56,127 bases of DNA, taken from NCBI GenBank assembly GCA_001799635.1, contig MGTV01000042.1:1-56127 (forward strand), in the 5' to 3' direction. This DNA comes from Elusimicrobia bacterium GWA2_62_23 (GTDB taxonomy: Bacteria; Elusimicrobiota; Elusimicrobia; Elusimicrobiales; UBA9959). The position numbers and the translations under genes are program-made. The notes beneath the pieces are model-generated. The model saw only the letters and a program-made list of their open reading frames with translations. It was not told where the DNA came from and did not search any database. This document shows positions 47,609 through 55,395 of the stretch, piece after piece. Position 1 is the first letter of the stretch. Each line of letters begins with the position of its first letter.

Positions 47609-47639
47609 TAATCACGATATTTATAAAGGGGCCCATACC

Positions 47640-49382
47640 ATGGAACACGACTCCAACCTCGCCAGACTCAACGCCACCATAGAGATCTCCGGCGGCGGCA
47701 AGCGCGTAGACCTGCTCTTGAAGAACGCCCGGGTCATCAACACCTTCTCCGGCGACATCCACCGCACGCACGTGGCCATTCACGGCGGCAAGGTGGTGGG
47801 CTTCGGCGTGTATAAGGCCAAGCAGACCATAGACCTCAAAGGTGCCTACGTGGCCCCCGGCTTCATAGACGGCCACGTGCACATAGAGAGCTCCATGGTG
47901 AAGATCCCCGAGTTCGCCCGCACGGTGCTGCCCTGCGGCACCACCTCCGTGGTCATCGACCCGCACGAGATCGCCAACGTCCTGGGCCTCGACGGCATAA
48001 AGTACATGCTCTCCTCCAGCCTCAACGCGGTGCTGGGCGTTTACGTGATGCTGCCCAGCTGCGTGCCGGCCACCAACCTGGAGACCGCCGGAGCCGAACT
48101 GGACGCGCACGACCTGTCGCTGCTCCTGGGCGACGAAAGGGTGCTCGGCATAGGCGAGATGATGAACTACCCCGGCGTGATCTACCGCGACAAGGGCGTG
48201 CTGGAGAAGATCGCGATAGCCAAGAACAAGGTGATAGACGGCCACGCGCCCATGCTCAAGGACAAGCAGCTTTACGCCTACGTTTCGGCCGGCATCAAGA
48301 GCGACCACGAGTGCACCGACGTGGCCGAGGCCCGCGAGAAGCTGCGCGCCGGCATGTACATCATGATCCGCGAAGGCACGGCCGCCAAAAACCTGAAGAA
48401 CCTGCTGCCGCTCGTGAACTCCGAGAATTCCCGCAAGTTCATTCTGGTGACAGACGACCGGCACCTCGAAGATATAGAGAACCAGGGACACATAGACTAC
48501 CTCGTGCGCACGGCCATAAAACTCGGCGTGGACCCCATCCGCGCCATCCAGATGGCCACCATCAATACCGCCGAGTATTTCGGCCTGAAGAACCTCGGCG
48601 CCATCGCCCCCGGTTACCAGGCTGACCTGGTGATCTTCTCGGACCTCAAGAGCATGAAGATCGGCAAGGTCTTCAAGAACGGCCGCCTGGTGGCCAGCGA
48701 CCGCAGGATAACCCCCGGCGTGATCAGGGAATACGAGGGCAAGGCCCGCGGCACCGTGAACGTGAAGTGGATAGAGCACGAAGACTTCGCCCTGAAGGCC
48801 GAAGGCAGCCACGCCAGGGTCATCAACGTGATCCCCGACCAGATCGTCACCAAAATGACCATAGAGAAGGTGAAACAGGACGGCGGCTACGTGTCTTCGG
48901 ACACCGGGCGCGACATCCTGAAGATAGCCGTGATAGAGCGCCACATGGCCAGCGGCCGCATCGCCCGCGGTCTGGTAAAAGGCTTCGGCCTGAAGAAGGG
49001 GGCCATCGCCTCGTCCGTCTCCCACGACTCCCACAACATCGTGGTCATAGGCACGCACGACGGGGACATGTACACCGCGGCCGTGCAGGTGGTCAAGATG
49101 CAGGGCGGCATAGTGGCCGCCCTCAACGGCCAGGTGCTCGAAGCCCTGCCGCTGCCCGTGGCCGGCCTAATGAGCGACCGCAGTTCCGAGTTCGTGCGCG
49201 AGAAGCTCAAGCGTCTGACCGAAGCCGCCCGCATGCTCGGGTCCAAACTCTCCGACCCGTTCATGGCCATGGCTTTCCTCACCCTGCCGCCTATTCCCGA
49301 ACTGCGGATCACCGACCGCGGCGTGATAGACGCCGTGAAGTTCAAGGTGGTCCCGCTGTTCTGCGGGCCCAAGGGAAAATGA
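47640..49382 (+). CDS. ade: Adenine deaminase
   Basis: The 580-aa amidohydrolase converts adenine to hypoxanthine for purine salvage. Metal and active-site motifs match the Ade type: FIDGHVHIESSMV, CGTTSVVIDPHEIANVLG, VIDGHAPMLK, IKSDHECTD and VTDDRH. The C-terminal half contains SSVSHDSHNIVVIG, the family-specific HDSHN element. ATG 47640 has a good SD; an upstream TTG in frame (47580) lies in the -35 box and is rejected. It is coupled to the phosphatase gene by a 4-nt overlap. Confidence 0.95.
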   Translation: MEHDSNLARLNATIEISGGGKRVDLLLKNARVINTFSGDIHRTHVAIHGGKVVGFGVYKAKQTIDLKGAYVAPGFIDGHVHIESSMVKIPEFARTVLPCGTTSVVIDPHEIANVLGLDGIKYMLSSSLNAVLGVYVMLPSCVPATNLETAGAELDAHDLSLLLGDERVLGIGEMMNYPGVIYRDKGVLEKIAIAKNKVIDGHAPMLKDKQLYAYVSAGIKSDHECTDVAEAREKLRAGMYIMIREGTAAKNLKNLLPLVNSENSRKFILVTDDRHLEDIENQGHIDYLVRTAIKLGVDPIRAIQMATINTAEYFGLKNLGAIAPGYQADLVIFSDLKSMKIGKVFKNGRLVASDRRITPGVIREYEGKARGTVNVKWIEHEDFALKAEGSHARVINVIPDQIVTKMTIEKVKQDGGYVSSDTGRDILKIAVIERHMASGRIARGLVKGFGLKKGAIASSVSHDSHNIVVIGTHDGDMYTAAVQVVKMQGGIVAALNGQVLEALPLPVAGLMSDRSSEFVREKLKRLTEAARMLGSKLSDPFMAMAFLTLPPIPELRITDRGVIDAVKFKVVPLFCGPKGK

Positions 49383-50554
49383 CCCTGCGCCCCGCAGGCC
49401 TGGTCCTGCTGCTCGCCTGCGCGCCCGGCCGGGCGGCGCGCCTGGAGCGCGGGCCTTACCTGGAGAACATGACCAAGGACATGGTGACGGTCCGCTTCCG
49501 GCTGGACGTGGCCACCCCGGCGTGGCTCTCCTTCGGGGCGGTGCCGGACTGCGAGCGGTTCCTTACCACGGTGCCGGCCGTGAAAGAGCAGAAGGTCCCG
49601 CTCTTCGGCCTGCTGCCGGATACCACGCACTGCTACCGCCTCTACCTGCCCGCCGAGCAGAGCACCGGCGTCTATAAGGCCTTCGAGGGCCGGTTCACCA
49701 CTTTTCGCGACGAGACCAAACCCTGGTTCTCCTTCCTCGCGGTCAGCGATTCTTCCGGCGGCGGGGGGGAGCGCGACCAGATAGCGGCCCGGATGGCGGC
49801 GCTCAGCCCCGATTTCGTGCTGCACCTGGGCGACATGACCGAGTCCGGCCTGGACGAGGACGCCGACGAGGAATACTTCGGCCCCTATTCCGGACTCCAG
49901 GCCAGGGTCCCTTTCTTCCAGGCGCTGGGCAACCACGATTACGGCCCGGACCTGAGGACGGAGAACGGCCGCGGTTTCCTCAAGGCCAACTACGCGCCCT
50001 TCCACAGCACCCCGCTGACCGGCCGGCCGCCGCATTACTATTTCTTCGACATCGCCGATGCCCGCGTCTTTGTGCTGGATTCCAACGCGTTCATCGGGGC
50101 CAAATTCGCGCCCGGCCTGGAACCCGGCTCCAAACAGTATAAATGGCTGGACTATTTCCTGGGCAAGGCTTCGGACAAGACCTGGAAGATAGTGGCGGTG
50201 CACGAGCCGCTGTATTCCACCGGCGCCCACGGCACCGCGGAAGCCGAGGTGAAGGCGCTCGAGCCGCTTTTCCTCAAGCACAAGGTGGACCTGGTGCTGC
50301 AGGGCCACGACCACAACTACGAGCGCACCATGCCCGTTAAGGAGGGTGTGCCCGACGAGGCCGGGGGCGTGGTCTACGTGACCCTGGGCGGCGGCGGCAG
50401 CACCCTCTATATACAGCGCCGCAACGAGGACTGGTCCGAAAAATTCCTGCCCACCTACCATTTCGCCGCATTCGACGTGAAAGAGAAATCCCTGACCATG
50501 ACCGTCTACAACAAGGACGGCGAAACGCTCGACACCCTGCAGGTGCAGAAATAG
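49379..50554 (+). CDS. Purple-acid-phosphatase-like metallophosphoesterase, secreted or lipoprotein
   Basis: The 391-aa protein has an N-terminal signal with a possible lipobox (LLLAC), an FnIII-like domain at about 20-110, and a calcineurin-like phosphoesterase domain from about 118. Metal motifs are AVSDSSG, LHLGDMTESG, ALGNHDYG, VAVHEPLYS and LQGHDHNYER. This order fits purple acid phosphatase-like enzymes acting on phosphate esters outside the cytosol. It is coupled to ade by ATGA. Reading back to 48767 enters ade in another frame and is not real. Confidence 0.9.
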   Translation: MTLRPAGLVLLLACAPGRAARLERGPYLENMTKDMVTVRFRLDVATPAWLSFGAVPDCERFLTTVPAVKEQKVPLFGLLPDTTHCYRLYLPAEQSTGVYKAFEGRFTTFRDETKPWFSFLAVSDSSGGGGERDQIAARMAALSPDFVLHLGDMTESGLDEDADEEYFGPYSGLQARVPFFQALGNHDYGPDLRTENGRGFLKANYAPFHSTPLTGRPPHYYFFDIADARVFVLDSNAFIGAKFAPGLEPGSKQYKWLDYFLGKASDKTWKIVAVHEPLYSTGAHGTAEAEVKALEPLFLKHKVDLVLQGHDHNYERTMPVKEGVPDEAGGVVYVTLGGGGSTLYIQRRNEDWSEKFLPTYHFAAFDVKEKSLTMTVYNKDGETLDTLQVQK

Positions 50555-50564
50555 CATAAAGAAA

Positions 50565-50593
50565 TTGCCTTCGCCGGTTTTTTGTGCTATACT
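50565..50593 (+). promoter_or_regulatory. Promoter of the initiator tRNA gene
   Basis: TTGCCT (50565-50570), a 17-nt spacer and TATACT (50588-50593) lie directly before the tRNA. The predicted start (about 50599-50601) coincides with the mature 5' end. Confidence 0.72.
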
Positions 50594-50598
50594 ATATC

Positions 50599-50675
50599 TG
50601 CGGGGTAGAGCAGCCTGGTAGCTCGCAAGGCCCATAACCTTGAGGTCGTTGGTTCAAATCCAACCCCCGCAACCA
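50599..50675 (+). tRNA. Initiator tRNA-Met (CAT), with encoded CCA
   Basis: The 77-nt sequence folds into a complete cloverleaf: 7-bp acceptor, 4-bp D stem, 5-bp anticodon stem and 5-bp T stem, with CCA encoded. The anticodon CAT is at 50633-50635. The A11:T24 pair in the D stem and the D-loop AGCCTGGTAG identify the initiator type. Position 1-72 is a weak T-A pair instead of the C-A mismatch of E. coli. The anticodon stem has A29:T41, G30:C40, G31:C39, so one of the usual three G:C pairs is replaced. Base 33 is C rather than the near-universal T. Confidence 0.95.
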
Positions 50676-50793
50676 TTTAAAAGATTCGAACCTGAGACAA
50701 GAAATATCAGGCCGGGCCCTGGACGAAAGTCTGGGGCTTCGTGTTTTACGGGAGCGCAACGCGCGGGGAACGGGAAAACCCCGTATTTTTTTT
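50676..50793 (+). ncRNA. Candidate structured RNA or trailer downstream of the tRNA
   Basis: After the CCA end, the region contains an 11-bp hairpin with four wobble pairs and a GAAA tetraloop (50714-50724 with 50729-50739). A small GCGC-AAC-GCGC hairpin follows (50754-50764), then a terminator. It may be the trailer of the tRNA transcript or a small RNA. No protein-coding frame on the + strand is convincing. Confidence 0.35.
50770..50793 (+). terminator. Intrinsic terminator of the tRNA transcript
   Basis: ACGGG (50770-50774) pairs with CCCGT (50780-50784) across an AAAAC loop and is followed by eight T residues (50786-50793). Confidence 0.7.
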
Positions 50794-50831
50794 GGTAAGA
50801 TATACCGGCAGTATTTTTCAGGAGGCAACCG

Positions 50832-51590
50832 ATGAAGAAACTACTTTTAGCCGTTTTCGCCTGCTTTATGGCGGGCTCCGCCGCAGCCGCTGACCTGACC
50901 GAGGACCAGAAGACCCTTTACTTCCTGGGCAAGGCCGTCAGTTCCAAGATCAAGCAGTTCGAATTCACGCCCGAGGAAGCCAAGTACATACAGCTCGGCT
51001 TCTCCGAAGCCCTCGCCGGCAAGCCGTCCCAGGTGGACGACACCTACGGCATGAAACTTAACGAATACCTCGGCAAGAAGCAGGAAGCCATAGTGGCCAA
51101 GCAGAAGCAGGCCGCCAAGCCCTTCCTGGAGAAGATGGGCAAAGAGCCCGGCGCCGAGACGCTGCCCAGCGGCGTGGTGTATATCCCCGTCAAGGAAGGC
51201 GCCGGCGTCATGCCCAAGGCCTCCGACATGGTGAAGGTCCACTACCACGGCACTTTCCCCGACGGCAAGGTTTTCGACTCCTCCGTAGAGCGCGGCACCC
51301 CGGCCGAATTCCCCCTGGCCGGCGTGATCCCCTGCTGGACCGAGGGCGTGCAGAAGATAAAGACCGGCGGCAAGGCTAAGCTGGTCTGCCCTTCCGACAC
51401 CGCTTACGGCGACCAGGGCGCGGGCGGGGCCATTCCCGGCGGCGCCACGCTGATCTTCGAAGTGGAACTGCTCGAGATAGTGAAGGAGCCCGTAGCGGCA
51501 GCTCCGGCCAAGCCGGCCAAGCCGGCTAAGCCCGCTGCCAAGCCTGCCGCCAAGCCGGCCAAGAAAGAGGCGGCCAAGCCAGCCAACTGA
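50832..51590 (+). CDS. Secreted FKBP-type peptidyl-prolyl isomerase
   Basis: The 252-aa protein has a signal peptide (MKKLLLAVFACFMAGSAAAA), an N-terminal helical dimerisation-like domain (about 22-100) as in FkpA/Mip, and an FKBP domain at about 105-212 (VKVHYHGTFPDGKVFDSSVE, VIPCWTEGVQKIKTGGKAKL). The last 35 residues are an Ala/Lys/Pro repeat tail (KPAKPAAKPA). It should act as a periplasmic folding catalyst, useful in a cell exporting very large beta-rich proteins. SD CAGGAGG. A bidirectional terminator follows. Confidence 0.93.
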   Translation: MKKLLLAVFACFMAGSAAAADLTEDQKTLYFLGKAVSSKIKQFEFTPEEAKYIQLGFSEALAGKPSQVDDTYGMKLNEYLGKKQEAIVAKQKQAAKPFLEKMGKEPGAETLPSGVVYIPVKEGAGVMPKASDMVKVHYHGTFPDGKVFDSSVERGTPAEFPLAGVIPCWTEGVQKIKTGGKAKLVCPSDTAYGDQGAGGAIPGGATLIFEVELLEIVKEPVAAAPAKPAKPAKPAAKPAAKPAKKEAAKPAN

Positions 51591-51605
51591 TAAGCAGGCG
51601 GAAAT

Positions 51606-51642
51606 AAAAAAAAGCCCCGGAGAGATCCGGGGCTTTTTTTTA
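51606..51642. terminator. Bidirectional terminator between the FKBP and P-type ATPase genes
   Basis: An A-run, AGCCCCGG, a short AGAGAT loop, CCGGGGCT and a T-run form a near-perfect symmetric hairpin. It can stop the FKBP gene on the + strand and the P-type ATPase gene on the minus strand. Confidence 0.88.
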
Positions 51643-51655
51643 TTTCCCCGCGCGG

Positions 51656-54292
51656 CTAAGCAGGCCGGCCGCGCCGCAGCAGCTTCTCCGCCTCCACCGC
51701 GAAGAATACCACCGAGGATAGGGCGAGCGTGAGCAGGAGTTCCGGCAGGCTCAGGGGGGAGGTGTGGAACAGCCTGTTGAGCCACGGCACGTAAATGACC
51801 AGCAGCTGCAGCGCCACGGTCAGCGCCACAGAGTAGAGCAGCGGGCGGTTGGTCAGCAGGCCCAGTTCCAGCAGCGAGCGGCGCTCCGAGCGGATGGCCA
51901 TGGCCTGGCCCAGCTGGCCCAGGCAGAGGACGGTGAACACGATGGTCTGCCAGTGCGCCCTGCCGGTGCGGATGCCCCAGCCCTGCGCGGCCAGGCAGAC
52001 CCCGCCCATGAGCAGCCCTACCCAGACCACGTGCGTGCCCAGGCCGCCGGAGAAGAGGCTTTCGCCGGGCTTGCGGGGGGGGCGGCTCATGACGTCGGGC
52101 TCGGCCGGTTCCGAGGCCAGGGCCAGCCCGGGCAGGCCGTCGGTGACCAGGTTTATCCAGAGGATCTGTATGGGCAGCAGCGGGATGGGCAGGCCGAGGA
52201 ACGGCGCCGCGGCTATGGCGCAGATCTCACCCGCGTTGCAGGAGAGCACATAGCGCACGAACCGCCTGATATTGTCGTAGATGCGGCGCCCTTCCCGCAC
52301 CGCCCGCACTATGGTGGCGAAGTTGTCGTCGAGGAGGATCATGTGGGCCGCTTCCTTGGAGACGTCCGTGCCCGTGATCCCCATGGCCACGCCGATGTCC
52401 GCCCGTTTCAGGGCGGGGGCGTCGTTGACCCCGTCCCCGGTCATGGCGGCGTAATAGCCTTTTTCCTGCAGGGCCTTTACGATGCGCAGTTTCTGCTCGG
52501 GCGCCACCCGGGCGTAAACCCTTATGCGGTCTATGCGGCCGGCGAACTCCTCCGGCCCCAGCTCGTCGAGCTGGCGGCCGGTCAGTACCGCCTCCTCGTC
52601 GCCGGGCTTCATGATGCCCAGCCGCTCGGCTATATTGCGCGCCGTTACCGGGTGGTCGCCGGTGATCATTACCGGGATGATGCCGGCCCGGCCGCATTCG
52701 GCCACCGCCGCCGCGGCTTCCTCGCGCGGCGGGTCGTCTATGCCGACCAGGCCGAGGAAAGTCAGCTCCTTCTCCGCTTCTTCCGGCGTGGGCGCTGCCG
52801 GCAGCCAGTCCCAGCGCCGCCAGGCCAGCCCAAGCACCCGCAGGCCCCGGGCGGCCATCTCCTCGGCCGCGCGGCGCACCACCGCCTTGTCCTCCGCTGA
52901 GAGCCCGGCCGAATTCTCTAGCAGGTTCTCAGCGGCGCCCTTGGTCACGGAGAAATATTTGCCCGCGCTGCCGTCCAGGGAACCGGCGTGGAAAGTGCTC
53001 ATCTGCTTGCGCTGCGAATCGAAAGGAAGTTCTCCGAGGCGGGGGAATTCCCGGTCGAGCGCGTCCTTTTCAAGGCCGCCGGCGGAGGCCAGGGCGCAGA
53101 GGGCGGTCTCGGTGGGGTCCCCGGCCCAGCCGGCCGGGCCCCGGCGTGAATCGTTGTTAAGGGCGCCCGCCTTCAGCAGCCCGGAATAGAGGGGTGCCTG
53201 CGCGGCGGAAGGCGCCCCGGGCTTGATGGTCTTCCCGGAGAGCCAGACCTCCTCCACGGTCATGCGGTTCTGAGTGAGGGTGCCGGTCTTGTCCGAGCAG
53301 ATATGGGTGATGGATCCCAATGTTTCTACCGCCAGCAGCTTGCGGATCAGGGCGTTCTGTTTGACCATCTTGGCGGCGCCCAGCGCCAGCGCTATGCTCA
53401 TGACCGCGGGCAGCGCTTCGGGGATAGCCGCCACGGCCAGGGAGACCGAAGTCAGGAACATCAGCGCCGGCGGCTCGCCGCGCAGGAGGCCGAAAGCGAA
53501 GAAGGCGGCGCAGACAGCGAGGCAGGCCCAAGCCAGGCGTTTACCGAAGGCCTCCAGGCGCTTCTGCAGCGGCGTCTGCACCTCTTCCTCGTCCTGCAGC
53601 ATGCCGGCGATCTTCCCCAGTTCGGTGCGCATGCCGGTGGCCGTCACCACGCCCTTGCCCCGGCCGTAGGAGACGGAGGTGCCGCTGTAGGCCATGTTGC
53701 GCCTGTCGCCGAGGGGGAGGCCTTCTTCCGGGATTGCCCGGGTATGTTTCTCCACGGAAAGCGATTCGCCGGTGAGCGCGGCCTCCTCGGTCTTGAGCGA
53801 AGCCGCCTCGATGAGGCGCAGGTCGGCCGGCACCAGGGCGCCGGCTTCCAGCAGCACCACGTCCCCGGGCACCAGGGCGCGCGCCTGGACCATGGTCACG
53901 GTCCCGCCGCGCAGCACGGCGGCGCAGGGGGCGGCCATCTTTTTCAGGGCCTCCATGGCTTTCTGGGCGCGGTGTTCCTGGATGAAGCCCATGGCCGCGT
54001 TAAGTACGACGATGGCCAGGATAATGGCCGTGTCTATGAATTCCCCGATGGCGCCGGAGACGAGGGCAGCCGCTATCAGGACCAGTATCATGAAGTCGCG
54101 GAACTGGTCGAAGAACATGGCCAGCGCCCCGCGGGCGGGCTTCTCGGCGAGGGCGTTCTGCCCGCAGCTGGCCAGGCGCAGGTCCGCCTCGGCCTGGCTC
54201 AAGCCTAGCGGCGAAGAACCGAGCTCCGCGAGCGCCGCGGCAGCCTCTTTTTTATGGAAATCTGAGATAGCCGGAACGGCAAGTTCCGCCAT
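51656..54292 (-). CDS. Type-II (Ca2+/Mn2+-type) P-type cation ATPase
   Basis: The 878-aa protein has the full P-type layout: N-terminal cation-ATPase domain, actuator TGES near residue 175, phosphorylation motif SDKTGTLTQN with the Asp at about 333, and hinge TGDGVNDAPALK. The M4 motif is AAIPEALPAV, and the M5-M6 region reads SCNAGEICAIAA and WINLVTDGLPGLAL, as in SERCA/PMR1-like pumps. Ca2+ or Mn2+ export is most likely. The start is at 54292 after AGGGGGT; a longer frame to 54907 runs antisense into terC and is rejected. It follows a TerC gene on the same strand. Confidence 0.92.
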   Translation of the reverse strand: MAELAVPAISDFHKKEAAAALAELGSSPLGLSQAEADLRLASCGQNALAEKPARGALAMFFDQFRDFMILVLIAAALVSGAIGEFIDTAIILAIVVLNAAMGFIQEHRAQKAMEALKKMAAPCAAVLRGGTVTMVQARALVPGDVVLLEAGALVPADLRLIEAASLKTEEAALTGESLSVEKHTRAIPEEGLPLGDRRNMAYSGTSVSYGRGKGVVTATGMRTELGKIAGMLQDEEEVQTPLQKRLEAFGKRLAWACLAVCAAFFAFGLLRGEPPALMFLTSVSLAVAAIPEALPAVMSIALALGAAKMVKQNALIRKLLAVETLGSITHICSDKTGTLTQNRMTVEEVWLSGKTIKPGAPSAAQAPLYSGLLKAGALNNDSRRGPAGWAGDPTETALCALASAGGLEKDALDREFPRLGELPFDSQRKQMSTFHAGSLDGSAGKYFSVTKGAAENLLENSAGLSAEDKAVVRRAAEEMAARGLRVLGLAWRRWDWLPAAPTPEEAEKELTFLGLVGIDDPPREEAAAAVAECGRAGIIPVMITGDHPVTARNIAERLGIMKPGDEEAVLTGRQLDELGPEEFAGRIDRIRVYARVAPEQKLRIVKALQEKGYYAAMTGDGVNDAPALKRADIGVAMGITGTDVSKEAAHMILLDDNFATIVRAVREGRRIYDNIRRFVRYVLSCNAGEICAIAAAPFLGLPIPLLPIQILWINLVTDGLPGLALASEPAEPDVMSRPPRKPGESLFSGGLGTHVVWVGLLMGGVCLAAQGWGIRTGRAHWQTIVFTVLCLGQLGQAMAIRSERRSLLELGLLTNRPLLYSVALTVALQLLVIYVPWLNRLFHTSPLSLPELLLTLALSSVVFFAVEAEKLLRRGRPA

Positions 54293-54329
54293 ATTACCCC
54301 CTAACGGGATTATATGACTTCGCGGACCA

Positions 54330-54358
54330 TAAAAAAAGCCCCGGGAGGCCGGGGCTTT
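54330..54358 (-). terminator. Intrinsic terminator of the TerC gene
   Basis: On the minus strand AAAGCCCCGGCC, a short loop and CGGGGCTTTTTTT form a hairpin plus T-run between the TerC stop and the P-type ATPase start. The ATPase is therefore probably not just a read-through product of the TerC transcript. Confidence 0.8.
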
Positions 54359-54372
54359 CGGGCGGGGCCCGC

Positions 54373-55296
54373 CTACGCCTTCCGGCCCTGCGGCGGCTTT
54401 ATGACCACGGACAGCAGGATGGAGGCGGCGAGGATGGCCAGCACCACGCCCAAAGAGATCAGCGGATCTATCTTGTAGTAGCCGGAGATCGTCATCTTGA
54501 CGCCTACGTAGAGCAGGATGACCGCTATGCCGAACTTGAGATAGCGGAACAGGTCCATGATGGAGGCCAGCAGGAAATACAGCGAGCGCAGGCCCACCAC
54601 CGCGAACACGTTGGAGGTGTAAACTATGAACGGCTCGCGCGAAATGGCGAGAACTGCCGGGATTGAGTCTACCGCGAAGATCAGGTCGGTGGTCTCTATT
54701 ACGAGCAGAGTGGCGAAAAGGGGCGTTGCGTGCCATACCTCTTTTTTGACGAAGAACTCGCCGCCGGCGGATTCCTTGTCTATCGGCATCAGCCGTCCCA
54801 ACAGGCGGACCAGCGGGTTTTTCCCGGGGTCCACCTCGCCGTCCTTGTGCAGCATCATCTTCACGGCGGTCAGGATCAGGACCCCGCCGAACACGTAGAT
54901 GATCCAATGGAAAGCGTTGATCAGGCTCACGCCGGCGAAGATCAGGATAAGGCGCATGAAGACGGCGCCCAGGATGCCCCAGGTCAGGATCTTCGGCTGG
55001 TACTTCTTCGGGACCCCGAAGTACGAGAAGATCATGATGAATACGAACATGTTGTCCATCGAGAGGGAGTACTCTATTACGTAGGCGGTAAAATATTCCA
55101 CCATCCTGACGGGGCCCAGCATGTAGCCGGTCAGGACGCCGAACAGCGAGGCGACCAATACCCAGAACGAGCAGAGCATAAGCGCTTCTTTGCGCGAGAT
55201 CTCATGGGCGCGGCCGGCAGAAAGTTTTATGTCGGCCACGAACAGGGCGGTGGCGGTGACGGCGAAGACGATCCACATTATTTCAAGGGGGGTCAT
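54373..55296 (-). CDS. TerC-family membrane protein (Alx-like)
   Basis: The 307-aa protein has about nine membrane helices with the TerC acidic motifs: EYSLSMDNMFVFIMIFSYFG in the first half and VIETTDLIFAVDSIPAVLAI in the second, the two Asp-rich segments thought to bind metal. Alx and related TerC proteins export Mn2+, and TerC members also help load metal onto exported enzymes. The adjacent type-II ATPase fits a metal-homeostasis role. A minus-strand TATAAT (55311-55306) is 9 nt from the ATG with no SD, suggesting a leaderless mRNA. Confidence 0.9.
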   Translation of the reverse strand: MTPLEIMWIVFAVTATALFVADIKLSAGRAHEISRKEALMLCSFWVLVASLFGVLTGYMLGPVRMVEYFTAYVIEYSLSMDNMFVFIMIFSYFGVPKKYQPKILTWGILGAVFMRLILIFAGVSLINAFHWIIYVFGGVLILTAVKMMLHKDGEVDPGKNPLVRLLGRLMPIDKESAGGEFFVKKEVWHATPLFATLLVIETTDLIFAVDSIPAVLAISREPFIVYTSNVFAVVGLRSLYFLLASIMDLFRYLKFGIAVILLYVGVKMTISGYYKIDPLISLGVVLAILAASILLSVVIKPPQGRKA

Positions 55297-55337
55297 ATAT
55301 AGGGAATTATATAAAATCAGACGGGCTTTTTTATGGC

Positions 55338-55366
55338 TTGAACGGCGGCCCTATATTGTTTAAAAT
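55338..55366 (+). promoter_or_regulatory. Promoter of the P-loop protein gene
   Basis: TTGAAC (55338-55343), a 17-nt spacer and TAAAAT (55361-55366) lie 29 nt before ATG 55396, with AGGAGG at 55386-55391 as the SD. Confidence 0.7.
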
Positions 55367-55395
55367 TAAAGCATCATCGCTGTTTAGGAGGAAAA

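Noticed and set aside
48767-49378. N-terminal extension of the metallophosphoesterase frame
   Set aside because: It lies out of frame inside the adenine deaminase gene and is Arg/Pro-rich; the signal peptide at 49379 marks the true start.
50592-50828. A 78-aa minus-strand reading frame with an RGLDLNQRPQGYGPCELPGC stretch
   Set aside because: It is the antisense of the initiator tRNA, a well-known false protein annotation.
54293-55395. yybP-ykoY Mn2+ riboswitch before TerC or the ATPase
   Set aside because: Intergenic spaces are too short and hold only a terminator and a near-leaderless promoter; the conserved riboswitch core was not seen.
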